Source: a virus. Taken from it: DNA of 56,757 nucleotides. The notes under the pieces are model-generated. The model was not told the origin of the DNA. It saw nothing but the letters and a program-made list of their open reading frames with translations, and did not search any database. Position numbers and translations under genes: made by a program. This document shows positions 23,889 through 32,468 of this stretch, in pieces (the stretch's first letter is position 1; every line of letters begins with the position of its first letter). The DNA lies in the IMG/VR virus record IMGVR_UViG_3300024348_000043, positions 1 through 56,757 of that record. One strand, given 5' to 3'.

Positions 23889-26432
23889 ATGGACTTTATA
23901 AACCAAGTTAAAAAACTAAAAGAACTAACAAAATCACCAGAAGTAAAATCTTTGTGTGAGAGCTTCCTTAACGGTGAATCCGTTTCTAAGGATGAATTGA
24001 TAGCTTCTATCAACGAACATAATAATTCGGGGACAACCCAGAACGACATTCCAAATGTCATTAACCACATAGAAGCAATAAGAAAAGAGGAGAACGAAGT
24101 CTCTAAAAGATCTGCCGCTGCCTTAATGGAATCATGGGGTGGACTAGGATCAAGAACTTCTTCTAATTCTGGATCTTATGCTGATAGAAAAGAGCAAGAA
24201 GAGAAAAAATCGGAGGATCTTTTCGAAAGCATTTCTAAATTGGACACAGCTGATCCGGTAACTGTTTCTTTCATAGAGGCACAAGGGGTTAAGAATCTTG
24301 GTATTATGGAGGCAATCTCTAAAATAAAAGAATCTTCTATCTACTCATATCCTAAAGCTAAAATCGTATGTGAGCAATACCAGAATCTTTTGTCTGTTAA
24401 AAAATTACCTGAATTCACAGTTATCCATAATTTTATTGCAGAACTAGAGTCTTTCAGCTGGGATAATTCAGTTACACCTATAGCTGATGATCTTAAAGCT
24501 AAAGCTAAAAAATATTCAAGAGAAATTGAAGTTGCTAGAGTTTTAGAGGCAATTAAAACTAGTGGTAGTTCTTCTTTCTACTCTGAACTTTCTGAAACAT
24601 TAAATACTTGGTTAGTTTCCGAAAGTAAGTCAAACGGTCTTTTGGTTAAAAATATTTCTAAATATGGTTTCAACCCAGTAGTTAGAAATCTAATTAACTT
24701 CTTAAATGTTAACGAAAATAAAGACACTAGAAAACTAGAAATTCCAGTAAATGCACAAGGCGAATCTAGCGTATCTAAAGTATACTCTCCTGTTTTATTC
24801 GAAAATGGAAGAACATTCTTCTATATCGGAGGATCAATATTCGAAGCAACGGAGAAAGAATTGGTTAAATTATCGGAAAAACAGATTTTAAATCTTCCTT
24901 CTGATTACAGCAAATTAATCGAATCTTCTAAAAAATCTCACGTTTCTATTAACGAGAACGGAATCTCAATCAGATTCGGTAAGAAAATGGTTAAATTGGT
25001 AGAAGAAAATGAAAACGTAGAGGTTTATTTAGGTAAAGATAAACTTAAATTTGGTGACGTTGCAGGTTTAGCTAAAATCTTGGGTCTAGAATCTGGATCT
25101 TATTTCGGAGTTAATGAATCAGAGGCTGTTCATGATACGATGGTATTATACACAAACTACTCTAATATCGTTGAATTAGATTTTGCTAAGAGCATAACTT
25201 CTAATATTTACGAAGGTGTTTCTGCTAATCTTTTCAAATGGAATGATCAGATCTATGTTCAGAAGATTAATCAAGCTATGAACGAGAATTCTATTTATAA
25301 AGTAAATGGAACTCAGGCAGTTTCTATGGTTAAGTCATATTTAAGATACGATATCTCTGAGGGTTTAACTGACTTCTTAGAGGGTGAGAATAAGATTAAA
25401 TCTGTTATGATAAATGACAGAACTAAGGTTCTTGAGAATATTTCAAGAGTAGAAGGAGAGATTTCTAAGATCAATGCTTTAACAGAATCTAATAATCTTT
25501 ATAGAGAATCTAAACAAATTTTAACTGCTAAATCAATTCTTGAAAAAGAATTAAGTGTATTAAAAGAAAAATGGAATCAGATCAACTCAGAACTTTCTAG
25601 AATAGAGGAAGAAATTAAAATTTCAGATGAGCTTAACGTTTCAGAAGATGAAAAATTTAACATTGGTGATTTCATCAAAGTTAAAGAATCAGGAGAAACG
25701 GGAAAGATAATTTCAGTTGATGGTACATCGGGAAGATATACAATTCTTTTGGACAACGGAAAAACTTCTGATTTCTTAGTAAATGAGATTTCTGATCTTG
25801 AGGAAGCTTTAAGTCAAGCAGCTGAGAAAAACTCTGAAGAAGCTGAAGAAGAGGGAGAAGAGGAAGTTAAAGAATCCAACAATCTAAACAAATCTACTTT
25901 AAGCTTAGAGGAACAAAAGAACTTATTGAAAACTTTTGCTGACAATCACGGATTTTCTAAAGCCCCAAGAGGTGAAGGAGATAAGGACATAGCAATGGAA
26001 TTTGACTCTCTTCATGGGTATAACATCACAATGAATGAAGCTAAAGCTAAGGAAGAAAAAGCTAATTTAGCTAAAGCTCCAGGTGATAACAAGAAAGAAA
26101 AGGGTAAAGTTGAAGGTGAGGATCTTTTAGGAGATGCACCAGAAACTAAAGATAAAACTGATTTTGAGGGTGAAGATGTTGATGGCGAAAAATATGAAAT
26201 CGGATACAACCTTAGAGAAGGTAAAGCAGAAAACGAAGGTGAATTAGCTGAAGCACCAGATGCTGAAGCAAAAAGCAACGCCGATACTAAACTATCTGGA
26301 GACATCGAAAAGAAGATGAATCTAGCAGAGGCACCTGGTAAAGAGGGAGACATTGATTTCGAAGGTGATTCTGATGATACTGGTTATAATTTGGACGAAG
26401 CAGAGGAATCCGAGGAAGTAAAAAAAAACTAA
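23889..26432 (+). CDS. large probable virion protein with C-terminal LAEAP repeats
   Basis: 847 residues, Ser/Lys/Glu-rich and largely helical. A coiled-coil segment lies near 515-570. An SH3/KOW-like beta module at about 590-635 contains GDFIKVKESGETGKI and YTILLDNGKTSDF. The C-terminal 150 residues are acidic and carry repeated L(A/S)(K/E)AP units (ANLAKAPGD, GELAEAPDA, MNLAEAPGK). The zero frame stops at 26430-26432 directly after nine A. The same repeat type continues in the -1 frame to 26593. A late promoter precedes the gene. A structural or core role is inferred; no homologue was recognised. Confidence 0.65.
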   Translation: MDFINQVKKLKELTKSPEVKSLCESFLNGESVSKDELIASINEHNNSGTTQNDIPNVINHIEAIRKEENEVSKRSAAALMESWGGLGSRTSSNSGSYADRKEQEEKKSEDLFESISKLDTADPVTVSFIEAQGVKNLGIMEAISKIKESSIYSYPKAKIVCEQYQNLLSVKKLPEFTVIHNFIAELESFSWDNSVTPIADDLKAKAKKYSREIEVARVLEAIKTSGSSSFYSELSETLNTWLVSESKSNGLLVKNISKYGFNPVVRNLINFLNVNENKDTRKLEIPVNAQGESSVSKVYSPVLFENGRTFFYIGGSIFEATEKELVKLSEKQILNLPSDYSKLIESSKKSHVSINENGISIRFGKKMVKLVEENENVEVYLGKDKLKFGDVAGLAKILGLESGSYFGVNESEAVHDTMVLYTNYSNIVELDFAKSITSNIYEGVSANLFKWNDQIYVQKINQAMNENSIYKVNGTQAVSMVKSYLRYDISEGLTDFLEGENKIKSVMINDRTKVLENISRVEGEISKINALTESNNLYRESKQILTAKSILEKELSVLKEKWNQINSELSRIEEEIKISDELNVSEDEKFNIGDFIKVKESGETGKIISVDGTSGRYTILLDNGKTSDFLVNEISDLEEALSQAAEKNSEEAEEEGEEEVKESNNLNKSTLSLEEQKNLLKTFADNHGFSKAPRGEGDKDIAMEFDSLHGYNITMNEAKAKEEKANLAKAPGDNKKEKGKVEGEDLLGDAPETKDKTDFEGEDVDGEKYEIGYNLREGKAENEGELAEAPDAEAKSNADTKLSGDIEKKMNLAEAPGKEGDIDFEGDSDDTGYNLDEAEESEEVKKN

Positions 26433-26593
26433 GTCGCAACTTTTATTTCGCTCCTAAAGCTGAAAATCAGAACAAACCGGGCGAAAAATTCATACAATCA
26501 TCAGAAGGGAAGCTAAGTAAAGCACCGGACGGTAAAAAGATAACGGATAACGAGGAGGAAGACTCTGATGATCCGGAAGATACTAAAGAATAA
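26429..26593 (+). CDS. probable -1 frameshift extension of the 847-residue protein
   Basis: At 26423-26429 the sequence A AAA AAC is a canonical -1 slippery heptamer at the end of an A9 run, immediately before the zero-frame TAA. In the -1 frame 54 codons stay open to a TAA at 26591-26593. They encode acidic sequence with another copy of the upstream repeat (GKLSKAPDGKK). A terminator hairpin starts 7 nt after this stop, whereas the zero-frame stop leaves about 170 unexplained bases. The A run could equally mean transcriptional slippage, a real frameshift mutation or a sequencing error. Confidence 0.65.
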   Translation, partial: LSRNFYFAPKAENQNKPGEKFIQSSEGKLSKAPDGKKITDNEEEDSDDPEDTKE

Positions 26594-26600
26594 ATCTAAA

Positions 26601-26630
26601 GAATGTAGCCAAAAGCTACATTCTTTTTTT
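26601..26630 (+). terminator. rho-independent terminator
   Basis: Perfect 9-bp stem GAATGTAGC/GCTACATTC (26601-26609 with 26615-26623), 5-nt loop, then seven T. It lies directly after the -1 frame stop at 26593. Confidence 0.9.
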
Positions 26631-26687
26631 ATGAAATCTTTCCCAGTTTTTTGACTAAAACTATAAACCCAAATTAACCAATTACTA

Positions 26688-27047
26688 ATGGCAAAAGAAT
26701 ATGTTAAGAACAGTGAATTATTAGCCGCTGTCGTAGAATCAAAAAATGCGGGTAAGCTCACTCCTGAAACCATAGCAATGTTTACACTGATGATATCAGG
26801 AATTGCCAAAAAGATGTCTTATAAGGATCCTGAGGATAGAGAAGATTGCATGGCCTTTGCTATGGAAGATCTTTGTAAATATTGGAATCGCTTCAATCCT
26901 GAAAAATCTAATAACCCATTTGCATACTTTACTCAGATAGCAAAGAATGGATTTGCTAAAGGGTGGAAAAAGCTACACCCGCCCAAAAATCCGAAGACTA
27001 TACCTTTTAGTTATATCACGGGTGATGATAACTCATATAATGTTTAA
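26688..27047 (+). CDS. 55: late-transcription sigma factor (gp55-like)
   Basis: 119 residues that line up with the N-terminal two thirds of T4 gp55. YVKNSELLAAVVESK matches YVNNKELLQAIIDWK. The sigma region 2-like stretch RFNPEKSNNPFAYFTQIAKNGF matches [22 protein letters not shown]. T4 gp55 binds core RNA polymerase and recognises the late -10 box TATAAATA. The likely target here is GATATATA(G/A). T4 gp55 has 185 residues and a C-terminal sliding-clamp motif (SLDFLYE). This protein ends in ITGDDNSYNV without such a motif, so coupling to the clamp may differ. Confidence 0.8.
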   Translation: MAKEYVKNSELLAAVVESKNAGKLTPETIAMFTLMISGIAKKMSYKDPEDREDCMAFAMEDLCKYWNRFNPEKSNNPFAYFTQIAKNGFAKGWKKLHPPKNPKTIPFSYITGDDNSYNV

Positions 27048-27055
27048 TAGGCATT

Positions 27056-27541
27056 ATGGCTGATATAAAGAAGGTAAAACCGAACGGGGAATATAGATCA
27101 GGTAAGTACGAACCAAAGAATCATGAAAAGTACATAGGAGATATTCATAATATAATCTACAGATCTTCATGGGAATATAGGTTCTGTACATATTGTGACA
27201 CGAACGACTCCATTATCAAATGGAGTTCCGAACCGGTTTCGATAGACTATTACAATCCACTCGATAAGAAATCCCATAAATATCATGTGGATTTCTATAT
27301 GAAGGTGCTGAAGGACTCTGGAGAGTCCCAGGATTGGATAATAGAGATAAAGCCAGAAAGCCAGACTAGAAAGCCTATATACGAAGGAACAATGACAGTT
27401 GCTAAGCTTAAATCGTATAATAGAAACATGCAGATCTGGATAACAAATCAAGCTAAATTTAAAGCAGCTAAGGAATGGGCAGAGAAAAGAGGGTATAGGT
27501 TTGGGGTAATCGATGAGAATTTTTTATTTAAAAGTAAATAA
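27056..27541 (+). CDS. 4: head completion nuclease (gp4/gp50)
   Basis: 161 residues, co-linear with T4 gp4 (150). Shared blocks are YRSSWEYRFCTYCD, IIKWSSEPVSIDYYNP, the DFYMK strand, WIIEIKPESQT and AEKRGYRFGVIDENFL. The D...EIK arrangement is a TnsA/PD-(D/E)XK-like site. Gp4 acts after packaging to prepare filled heads for tail joining. The last base overlaps the ATG of the next gene. Confidence 0.9.
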   Translation: MADIKKVKPNGEYRSGKYEPKNHEKYIGDIHNIIYRSSWEYRFCTYCDTNDSIIKWSSEPVSIDYYNPLDKKSHKYHVDFYMKVLKDSGESQDWIIEIKPESQTRKPIYEGTMTVAKLKSYNRNMQIWITNQAKFKAAKEWAEKRGYRFGVIDENFLFKSK

Positions 27542-28143
27542 TGTATAGAGATCTCGTACTTGAATATAAGGATGATCCCGAAAATAAAGGAGATCTTTTT
27601 TCTATCACGGATGAATTATTTTTAAGTAAATACTTCAAAAATAACAGCCCGGATAAGATTTTTTATCCACCTTTCGTTCCTGGCGAGATATACACATTTA
27701 ATTATCAAACAGATGCTAAGATCTCTGAGGATAGACCGTTCATAGACAGAATGCCACTCGTACTCTGCACTAACGTGTTTGATACGAAGGAATCTGGTAC
27801 CATTATAAAGGGAATAGATCTTATAACAGTTCCTCATAGAATTAGAATTGACATTATTGGTAAAATATATGATACTTTTACCAATCAAATAAAGGATAAC
27901 GACGAATCTTATGACAAGGGCGGGGTAAAAAGTCCAGTGAGTCTGAAAGATTCTAATTTAGCTATCCTATTAAATAATACCGGGTATAGAAACGCTCTTT
28001 TTGGATTCAAGTATAAGTTCATAAGAGAACCCAAGGTTATTTCCATTAGTGACTGGCCTAAAATACCATATTTAAGGGTAAATTCTATAGAGGGGTTACC
28101 CGTACAAGGGATATATAAAGAATATCAATCGAAATTAAATTAA
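27541..28143 (+). CDS. putative virion protein downstream of gp4
   Basis: 200 residues. In T4, gp4 is followed by the baseplate wedge gene 53, but I see no convincing gp53 signature. Recognisable pieces are FNYQTDAK, FIDRMPLVLCTNVFD, LITVPHRIRIDIIG and the basic ending FKYKFIREPKVISISDWPKIPYL. This pattern resembles unnamed structural proteins of T4-like cyanophages. Coupling to gp4 and position just before the portals support a head or baseplate function. Confidence 0.5.
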   Translation: MYRDLVLEYKDDPENKGDLFSITDELFLSKYFKNNSPDKIFYPPFVPGEIYTFNYQTDAKISEDRPFIDRMPLVLCTNVFDTKESGTIIKGIDLITVPHRIRIDIIGKIYDTFTNQIKDNDESYDKGGVKSPVSLKDSNLAILLNNTGYRNALFGFKYKFIREPKVISISDWPKIPYLRVNSIEGLPVQGIYKEYQSKLN

Positions 28144-28177
28144 AAATCTCGATAGAATGAATAAACTATTTGAATAA

Positions 28178-29788
28178 ATGGCTGGTTTTGTAGACAATAA
28201 TAATCCATCTCAGACCCCTGTCGTACAGAGGATAAGGGATTCTGTGAGAAAGCTTAGTACTTTCGGAATGAAGTATGATGACATGGTTATTAGAAATTCC
28301 CAGGCAGTGGGAGTAACCGAGGCAGCTTTTTTAAATAAGAATAAATCTAATGTCGAGGACGAGAGTATGCTATGGACTCTTGCCAAACAGGATATCTCAT
28401 CCAGACAGTTTATTGGATACTTTGATAAGGATTATAAAGGTAAGCGTGATTTCTTAAGAAAGTTTTCACTTAATCCGGAAATAGAATGGGTACTTGATAC
28501 AGTGTGCGATGAGGCGATTTCTTACGATCCATCCAATTTTTTTGCATATCCAGATTTTATAGACCTTAGCGATATAAATGAGAAACTCAAGGATGATCTA
28601 TACGAGACTTATAAAAGACTGTATGATACGTGGGGATTCTCTGATGACATAACTGCTTGGCAGTATTTCAGACAGTTTATTATCGATGGATTTTTGGCAT
28701 TTGAAATCATATACGATGACAAGGGTCAAAATATTATAGGATTTAAAGAACTTGATGCTGTTACCCTTGTACCTAGTGTCGAAAAACAAATAGACGGATC
28801 TTTTGTTAGTACGTGGACACAATACCCCCAAGATCCTAAGAGAAAAAGAGTTCTTTATGATCCACAGATTATATACATTTCTTATGCCAAGGGTAATGCT
28901 ATTTCTAGGATAAGTTACATTGAGAGATTAATCAGACCTTATAACATTCTTAGAATAATGGAGTACACCAGAGTTATCTGGTCGGTAATGAATGCTTCAT
29001 TTAAACTAAAGATGACGGTTCCTATTGGTTCAAAATCTCCTCAAAAAGGTATGCAGACTCTAGGTGAGTTAATGAGCATCTATAAAGAGGACATTGAGCT
29101 TAATGATGAAAGTGGTGAATTAACTATCGACGGTAGACCAAAAATCCAGTTCTATAAGAATTACCTAATGCCTTCTGGCGTAAATGGTACACCAACCATA
29201 GAACCTTTAAACACTGAGGGACCAAATTTAAATGATCCGCAGCCTCTAGCATATTTCTTTGATAAATTTATACTGGAATCTAAGGTACCTCCTTCCAGAT
29301 TTCATAATCCTGACGGTGGTAGTACCTCACCATATTCTAATGGTGCTGAGGGATTGGATAAGGAAGAGATTAGATTTGCTAAGTTCGTATCGAGACTTAG
29401 ATCAACATTCCAGGAGATTATGGTTAAACCACTTTGGATACAAATGGTTAAAAAATACCCTAAACTCGAGGAAGATTTCCTATTCAAGAGTCAATTGGGT
29501 CTTGATTATTTTTCTGATAATCCATTCAAGCTGAATCAGGAAATGGATATGATGAACAAGAAAAAGGAAGCCATCGCAGCAATGGGTGGATTGGTAGGAG
29601 ATGAAGATAAACCATATTTCTCCAATGCTTTCCTTATCGAAACATTCCTGGGTATGTCCAAACAGGATATAGATGCAAACAAGGAAGCAATGGAGAGAAA
29701 AGAGAAGGAGAAGAAAAAAGCCGAAGAAAAAGGCGGTGAGGGAGAGAAAAAAGAGGGTGAAGAGGAAGCACCAGCAGTAACACTATAA
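28178..29788 (+). CDS. 20: portal protein (gp20), copy A
   Basis: 536 residues (T4 gp20: 524). Portal features: the N-terminal LNPEIEWVLDTVCDEAI, the central AWQYFRQFIIDGFLAFEIIYD, the conserved IIYISYAKGNAISRISYIERL, and the clip region SKVPPSRF near residue 370. The C-terminal 40 residues are Lys/Glu-rich and end in EEEAPAVTL. The protein forms the dodecameric DNA channel at one capsid vertex and docks the terminase. A second full-length portal gene follows after 4 nt. Confidence 0.92.
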   Translation: MAGFVDNNNPSQTPVVQRIRDSVRKLSTFGMKYDDMVIRNSQAVGVTEAAFLNKNKSNVEDESMLWTLAKQDISSRQFIGYFDKDYKGKRDFLRKFSLNPEIEWVLDTVCDEAISYDPSNFFAYPDFIDLSDINEKLKDDLYETYKRLYDTWGFSDDITAWQYFRQFIIDGFLAFEIIYDDKGQNIIGFKELDAVTLVPSVEKQIDGSFVSTWTQYPQDPKRKRVLYDPQIIYISYAKGNAISRISYIERLIRPYNILRIMEYTRVIWSVMNASFKLKMTVPIGSKSPQKGMQTLGELMSIYKEDIELNDESGELTIDGRPKIQFYKNYLMPSGVNGTPTIEPLNTEGPNLNDPQPLAYFFDKFILESKVPPSRFHNPDGGSTSPYSNGAEGLDKEEIRFAKFVSRLRSTFQEIMVKPLWIQMVKKYPKLEEDFLFKSQLGLDYFSDNPFKLNQEMDMMNKKKEAIAAMGGLVGDEDKPYFSNAFLIETFLGMSKQDIDANKEAMERKEKEKKKAEEKGGEGEKKEGEEEAPAVTL

Positions 29789-29792
29789 TAAA

Positions 29793-31415
29793 ATGGCAGG
29801 ATTTTTAGATTATTTAAAACCCAATCAATCTGCCCTAGGTAACATTCTAAAAAACCTGGGTAACATAGCAAAATTTGGTATGCAGTATGATGATATGGTT
29901 GTGAGAAATTCTCAAGCCATTGGTAAGACTGAGGGGTATTTTTTCAACCAAGACGGTAATGGCTTCACACAAAATGATGCCTTCTATTGGACTGCTTCTT
30001 ACCAGGACACTAAGGTAAGAAAATATATCGCATACTTTGATAGGGATTATATTGAGAAAAGGAACTATCTTAGAAAATTTTCGCTTAATGGTGAGATTGA
30101 ATTTATTATTGATACAGTTACTGACGAGTCAATAACTTATGATGATAGAAACTACTTTGCTCAACCATCCTTTATAAATCTGGATCTCAAGGACAAGATT
30201 AAAGAGGAGATGTCAACCAACTATAATAGGCTCTATAACGTATTCGGATTTCAAAATAGTGTACTAGCTTGGCAGTACTTTAAGCAATTCTTAATTGATG
30301 GATTCTTAGCTTTTGAGATTATTTACGATAACAAGGGTAGGGAAGTTATAGGATTTAAGGAATTAGATCCAGCATCACTTCAGCCCATCGTGGAAAAGGT
30401 TGGTGAAAATGAATATAAACAATTCTGGATTCAGTACCCAAAGAATCCCCAGATGACCAGAAAGCTTACGAATGAGCAGGTTATTTATATTTCATATGCT
30501 AAAGGTAATAGTATTTCAAGAGTTAGTTATATTGAAAGACTTGTTAGATCTTATAATATTTTAAGAATCATGGAGAATTCCAGAGTTATCTGGAACGTGA
30601 TGAACGCTTCATATAGACTTAAATTCATTATTCCGATTGGTAGTCAGTCCCCTCAGAAAGCAATGCAAACTCTTGGACAGTTAATGTCAAACTATAAGGA
30701 AGATATCTCAATCAATGATGCTTCTGGAGAACTAACAATTAACGGTAAACCTAAGGTTCAATTTTATAAAAATTATTTATTTCCTGAAAAGGATGGCCAA
30801 TCACCAACAATCGAGTCTCTAAACCCAAGCGGTCCAGATTTTAACGTCATGGAGAATGTTTTATACTTCTTTAATAAACTTAAAATGGATTCAAAGATTC
30901 CTTATGCTAGATTTGCTTCCAAAAATGGAACCCCCGCAAACTACCAAATTTCTATAGATCAATTGGAGAGAGACGAAATCAGATTTGAGAAGTTCCTTAG
31001 AAGACTAAGATCGATATTTCAGGAAATACTTGTTAAACCACTCTACTTGCAAATGTGTCTGGATCATCCGGAGCTAGCCAAAGATAAAAGCTTTAAAGCA
31101 AACATCGGTCTCAATTATTATCGTGATAGCGAATTTGAGGAAATGGTTGAAATGTCCGGATTTTCAAAAAGAAGTGAATTCATAAAAGGATTGGGTGAGC
31201 TTAAAGTGAAAATCGGAGAGGAAGAAAAAGCATATTTCGATAATGACTTCCTAATACAAAGATTCCTAGGTATGAATCCTGACCAGATCAAGATGAATCA
31301 GAAATACAAGGAAAAGGAAGCTAAAGCAGCAGAGAAACCTAAAGAAGGAGCAGAAGGAGAAGCCGGAGGAGAGGAAGCAGCAGGAGAAGAAGAAGCACCA
31401 GCAGTAACATTATAA
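29793..31415 (+). CDS. 20: portal protein (gp20), copy B
   Basis: 540 residues, roughly half or more identical to copy A by eye in the core (AWQYFKQFLIDGFLAFEIIYD, VIYISYAKGNSISRVSYIERL, SPQKAMQTLGQLMS). The acidic tail also ends in EEEAPAVTL. No portal motif is missing and both genes look intact. Differences cluster in the N-terminal 60 residues, the clip region (SKIPYARFASKNG) and the C-terminal crown. Two intact tandem portals are unusual for a T4-type phage. Confidence 0.92.
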   Translation: MAGFLDYLKPNQSALGNILKNLGNIAKFGMQYDDMVVRNSQAIGKTEGYFFNQDGNGFTQNDAFYWTASYQDTKVRKYIAYFDRDYIEKRNYLRKFSLNGEIEFIIDTVTDESITYDDRNYFAQPSFINLDLKDKIKEEMSTNYNRLYNVFGFQNSVLAWQYFKQFLIDGFLAFEIIYDNKGREVIGFKELDPASLQPIVEKVGENEYKQFWIQYPKNPQMTRKLTNEQVIYISYAKGNSISRVSYIERLVRSYNILRIMENSRVIWNVMNASYRLKFIIPIGSQSPQKAMQTLGQLMSNYKEDISINDASGELTINGKPKVQFYKNYLFPEKDGQSPTIESLNPSGPDFNVMENVLYFFNKLKMDSKIPYARFASKNGTPANYQISIDQLERDEIRFEKFLRRLRSIFQEILVKPLYLQMCLDHPELAKDKSFKANIGLNYYRDSEFEEMVEMSGFSKRSEFIKGLGELKVKIGEEEKAYFDNDFLIQRFLGMNPDQIKMNQKYKEKEAKAAEKPKEGAEGEAGGEEAAGEEEAPAVTL

Positions 31416-31436
31416 ACACTTTTAAATTCCTGGTAA

Positions 31437-32414
31437 ATGGAATTAGATCTACTTAAAAAATTTTCTCGCACAAAAATATTAATCATCGGGGATGTTATGC
31501 TAGACCATTATGTAATGGGTTCAGTAACAAGAATTTCACCAGAAGCACCGGTTCCCGTTCTTTTGAAAGAATCTGAACACTATTATCTGGGAGGTGCAGG
31601 AAATGTTTTTTCGAATATACATTCACTGGGTGGTAATGGAGACATCCTAACTGTTACTGGGAATGATCTAAATGGGGAGCTGGTAAAAAATATGGTAAAG
31701 GAGAAATCATCTCTAAGCATGTTAATTAAAACAGACAAGCGAAGAACCACCATTAAGTCCAGATACCTTGGTAATTCTCATCAGCTCCTTAGAGTCGATG
31801 ATGAAGACTGCGATGATATTGACAATGAAACTGAGAATTATTTTATAGATCTACTGGAATCTGCTGTTGAGTTTTATGAGTGCGTTATTATCGAGGATTA
31901 TAATAAAGGGTTATTGACCCCCAGAATTATAAGAAGAATAATAGAACTTTGTAATTCTAAAAGCAAGCCTGTTATTGTCGATCCCAAAGTAAAGAATATA
32001 GATTTTTATAAGGGATGCACCGTACTTAAACCAAACTTCTCTGAATTTTGCACTATTGCTGGTAAGAAGATTAGTGTATCTGATCACGATCAAATAACGG
32101 TGGAAGCTAGAAAAATTCTAGATCAAATGGAAATAAAGGGTATCCTAGTAACCCTTTCCGATAAAGGTATGCTATATGTTACCAAATATGAATCATATTA
32201 CAGTCCGGGGTATCTAATAAACGTTTCTGATGTGTCGGGTGCTGGTGATACTGTAACCGCAATGTTCTCCCTTTGCATATCATCCGGTGTCGATATTAAA
32301 AAAACTCTGAAACTGTGTAATATAGCCGGATCTATTGCCTGTTCTTTAGTCGGAGCTGTTTCAGTCAATCTTACGGAGATCTTGGAGAGCAGATATTTCA
32401 AATCTAACCCCTAG
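31437..32414 (+). CDS. hldA: D-glycero-D-manno-heptose-7-phosphate kinase (HldE/RfaE N-domain)
   Basis: 325 residues, the size of the kinase half of HldE without the adenylyltransferase domain. The N-terminus IIGDVMLDHYVMGSVTRISPEAPVPVL is the RfaE1 signature. GGAGNV (PfkB motif 1) and DVSGAGDTVTA (motif 2, catalytic Asp) are intact. The family phosphorylates heptose 7-phosphate at C1, an early step toward ADP-heptose. A protein O-heptosyltransferase using ADP-heptose is encoded at 4526-5731. The gene lies between portal and DNA ligase genes, preceding a T-rich promoter at 32444. Confidence 0.88.
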   Translation: MELDLLKKFSRTKILIIGDVMLDHYVMGSVTRISPEAPVPVLLKESEHYYLGGAGNVFSNIHSLGGNGDILTVTGNDLNGELVKNMVKEKSSLSMLIKTDKRRTTIKSRYLGNSHQLLRVDDEDCDDIDNETENYFIDLLESAVEFYECVIIEDYNKGLLTPRIIRRIIELCNSKSKPVIVDPKVKNIDFYKGCTVLKPNFSEFCTIAGKKISVSDHDQITVEARKILDQMEIKGILVTLSDKGMLYVTKYESYYSPGYLINVSDVSGAGDTVTAMFSLCISSGVDIKKTLKLCNIAGSIACSLVGAVSVNLTEILESRYFKSNP

Positions 32415-32443
32415 AATATTTTTTTTAACCGAAATCCTTATCT

Positions 32444-32451
32444 ATATTTGT
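32444..32451 (+). promoter_or_regulatory. Bacteroidetes-type promoter, -7 box TATATTTG
   Basis: An exact TAnnTTTG match preceded by a T8 run and ACCGAAATCC, the same arrangement as before dCMP deaminase. It lies 17 nt before the ligase ATG. Confidence 0.6.
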
Positions 32452-32468
32452 GAAAATTAAAAACAAAT

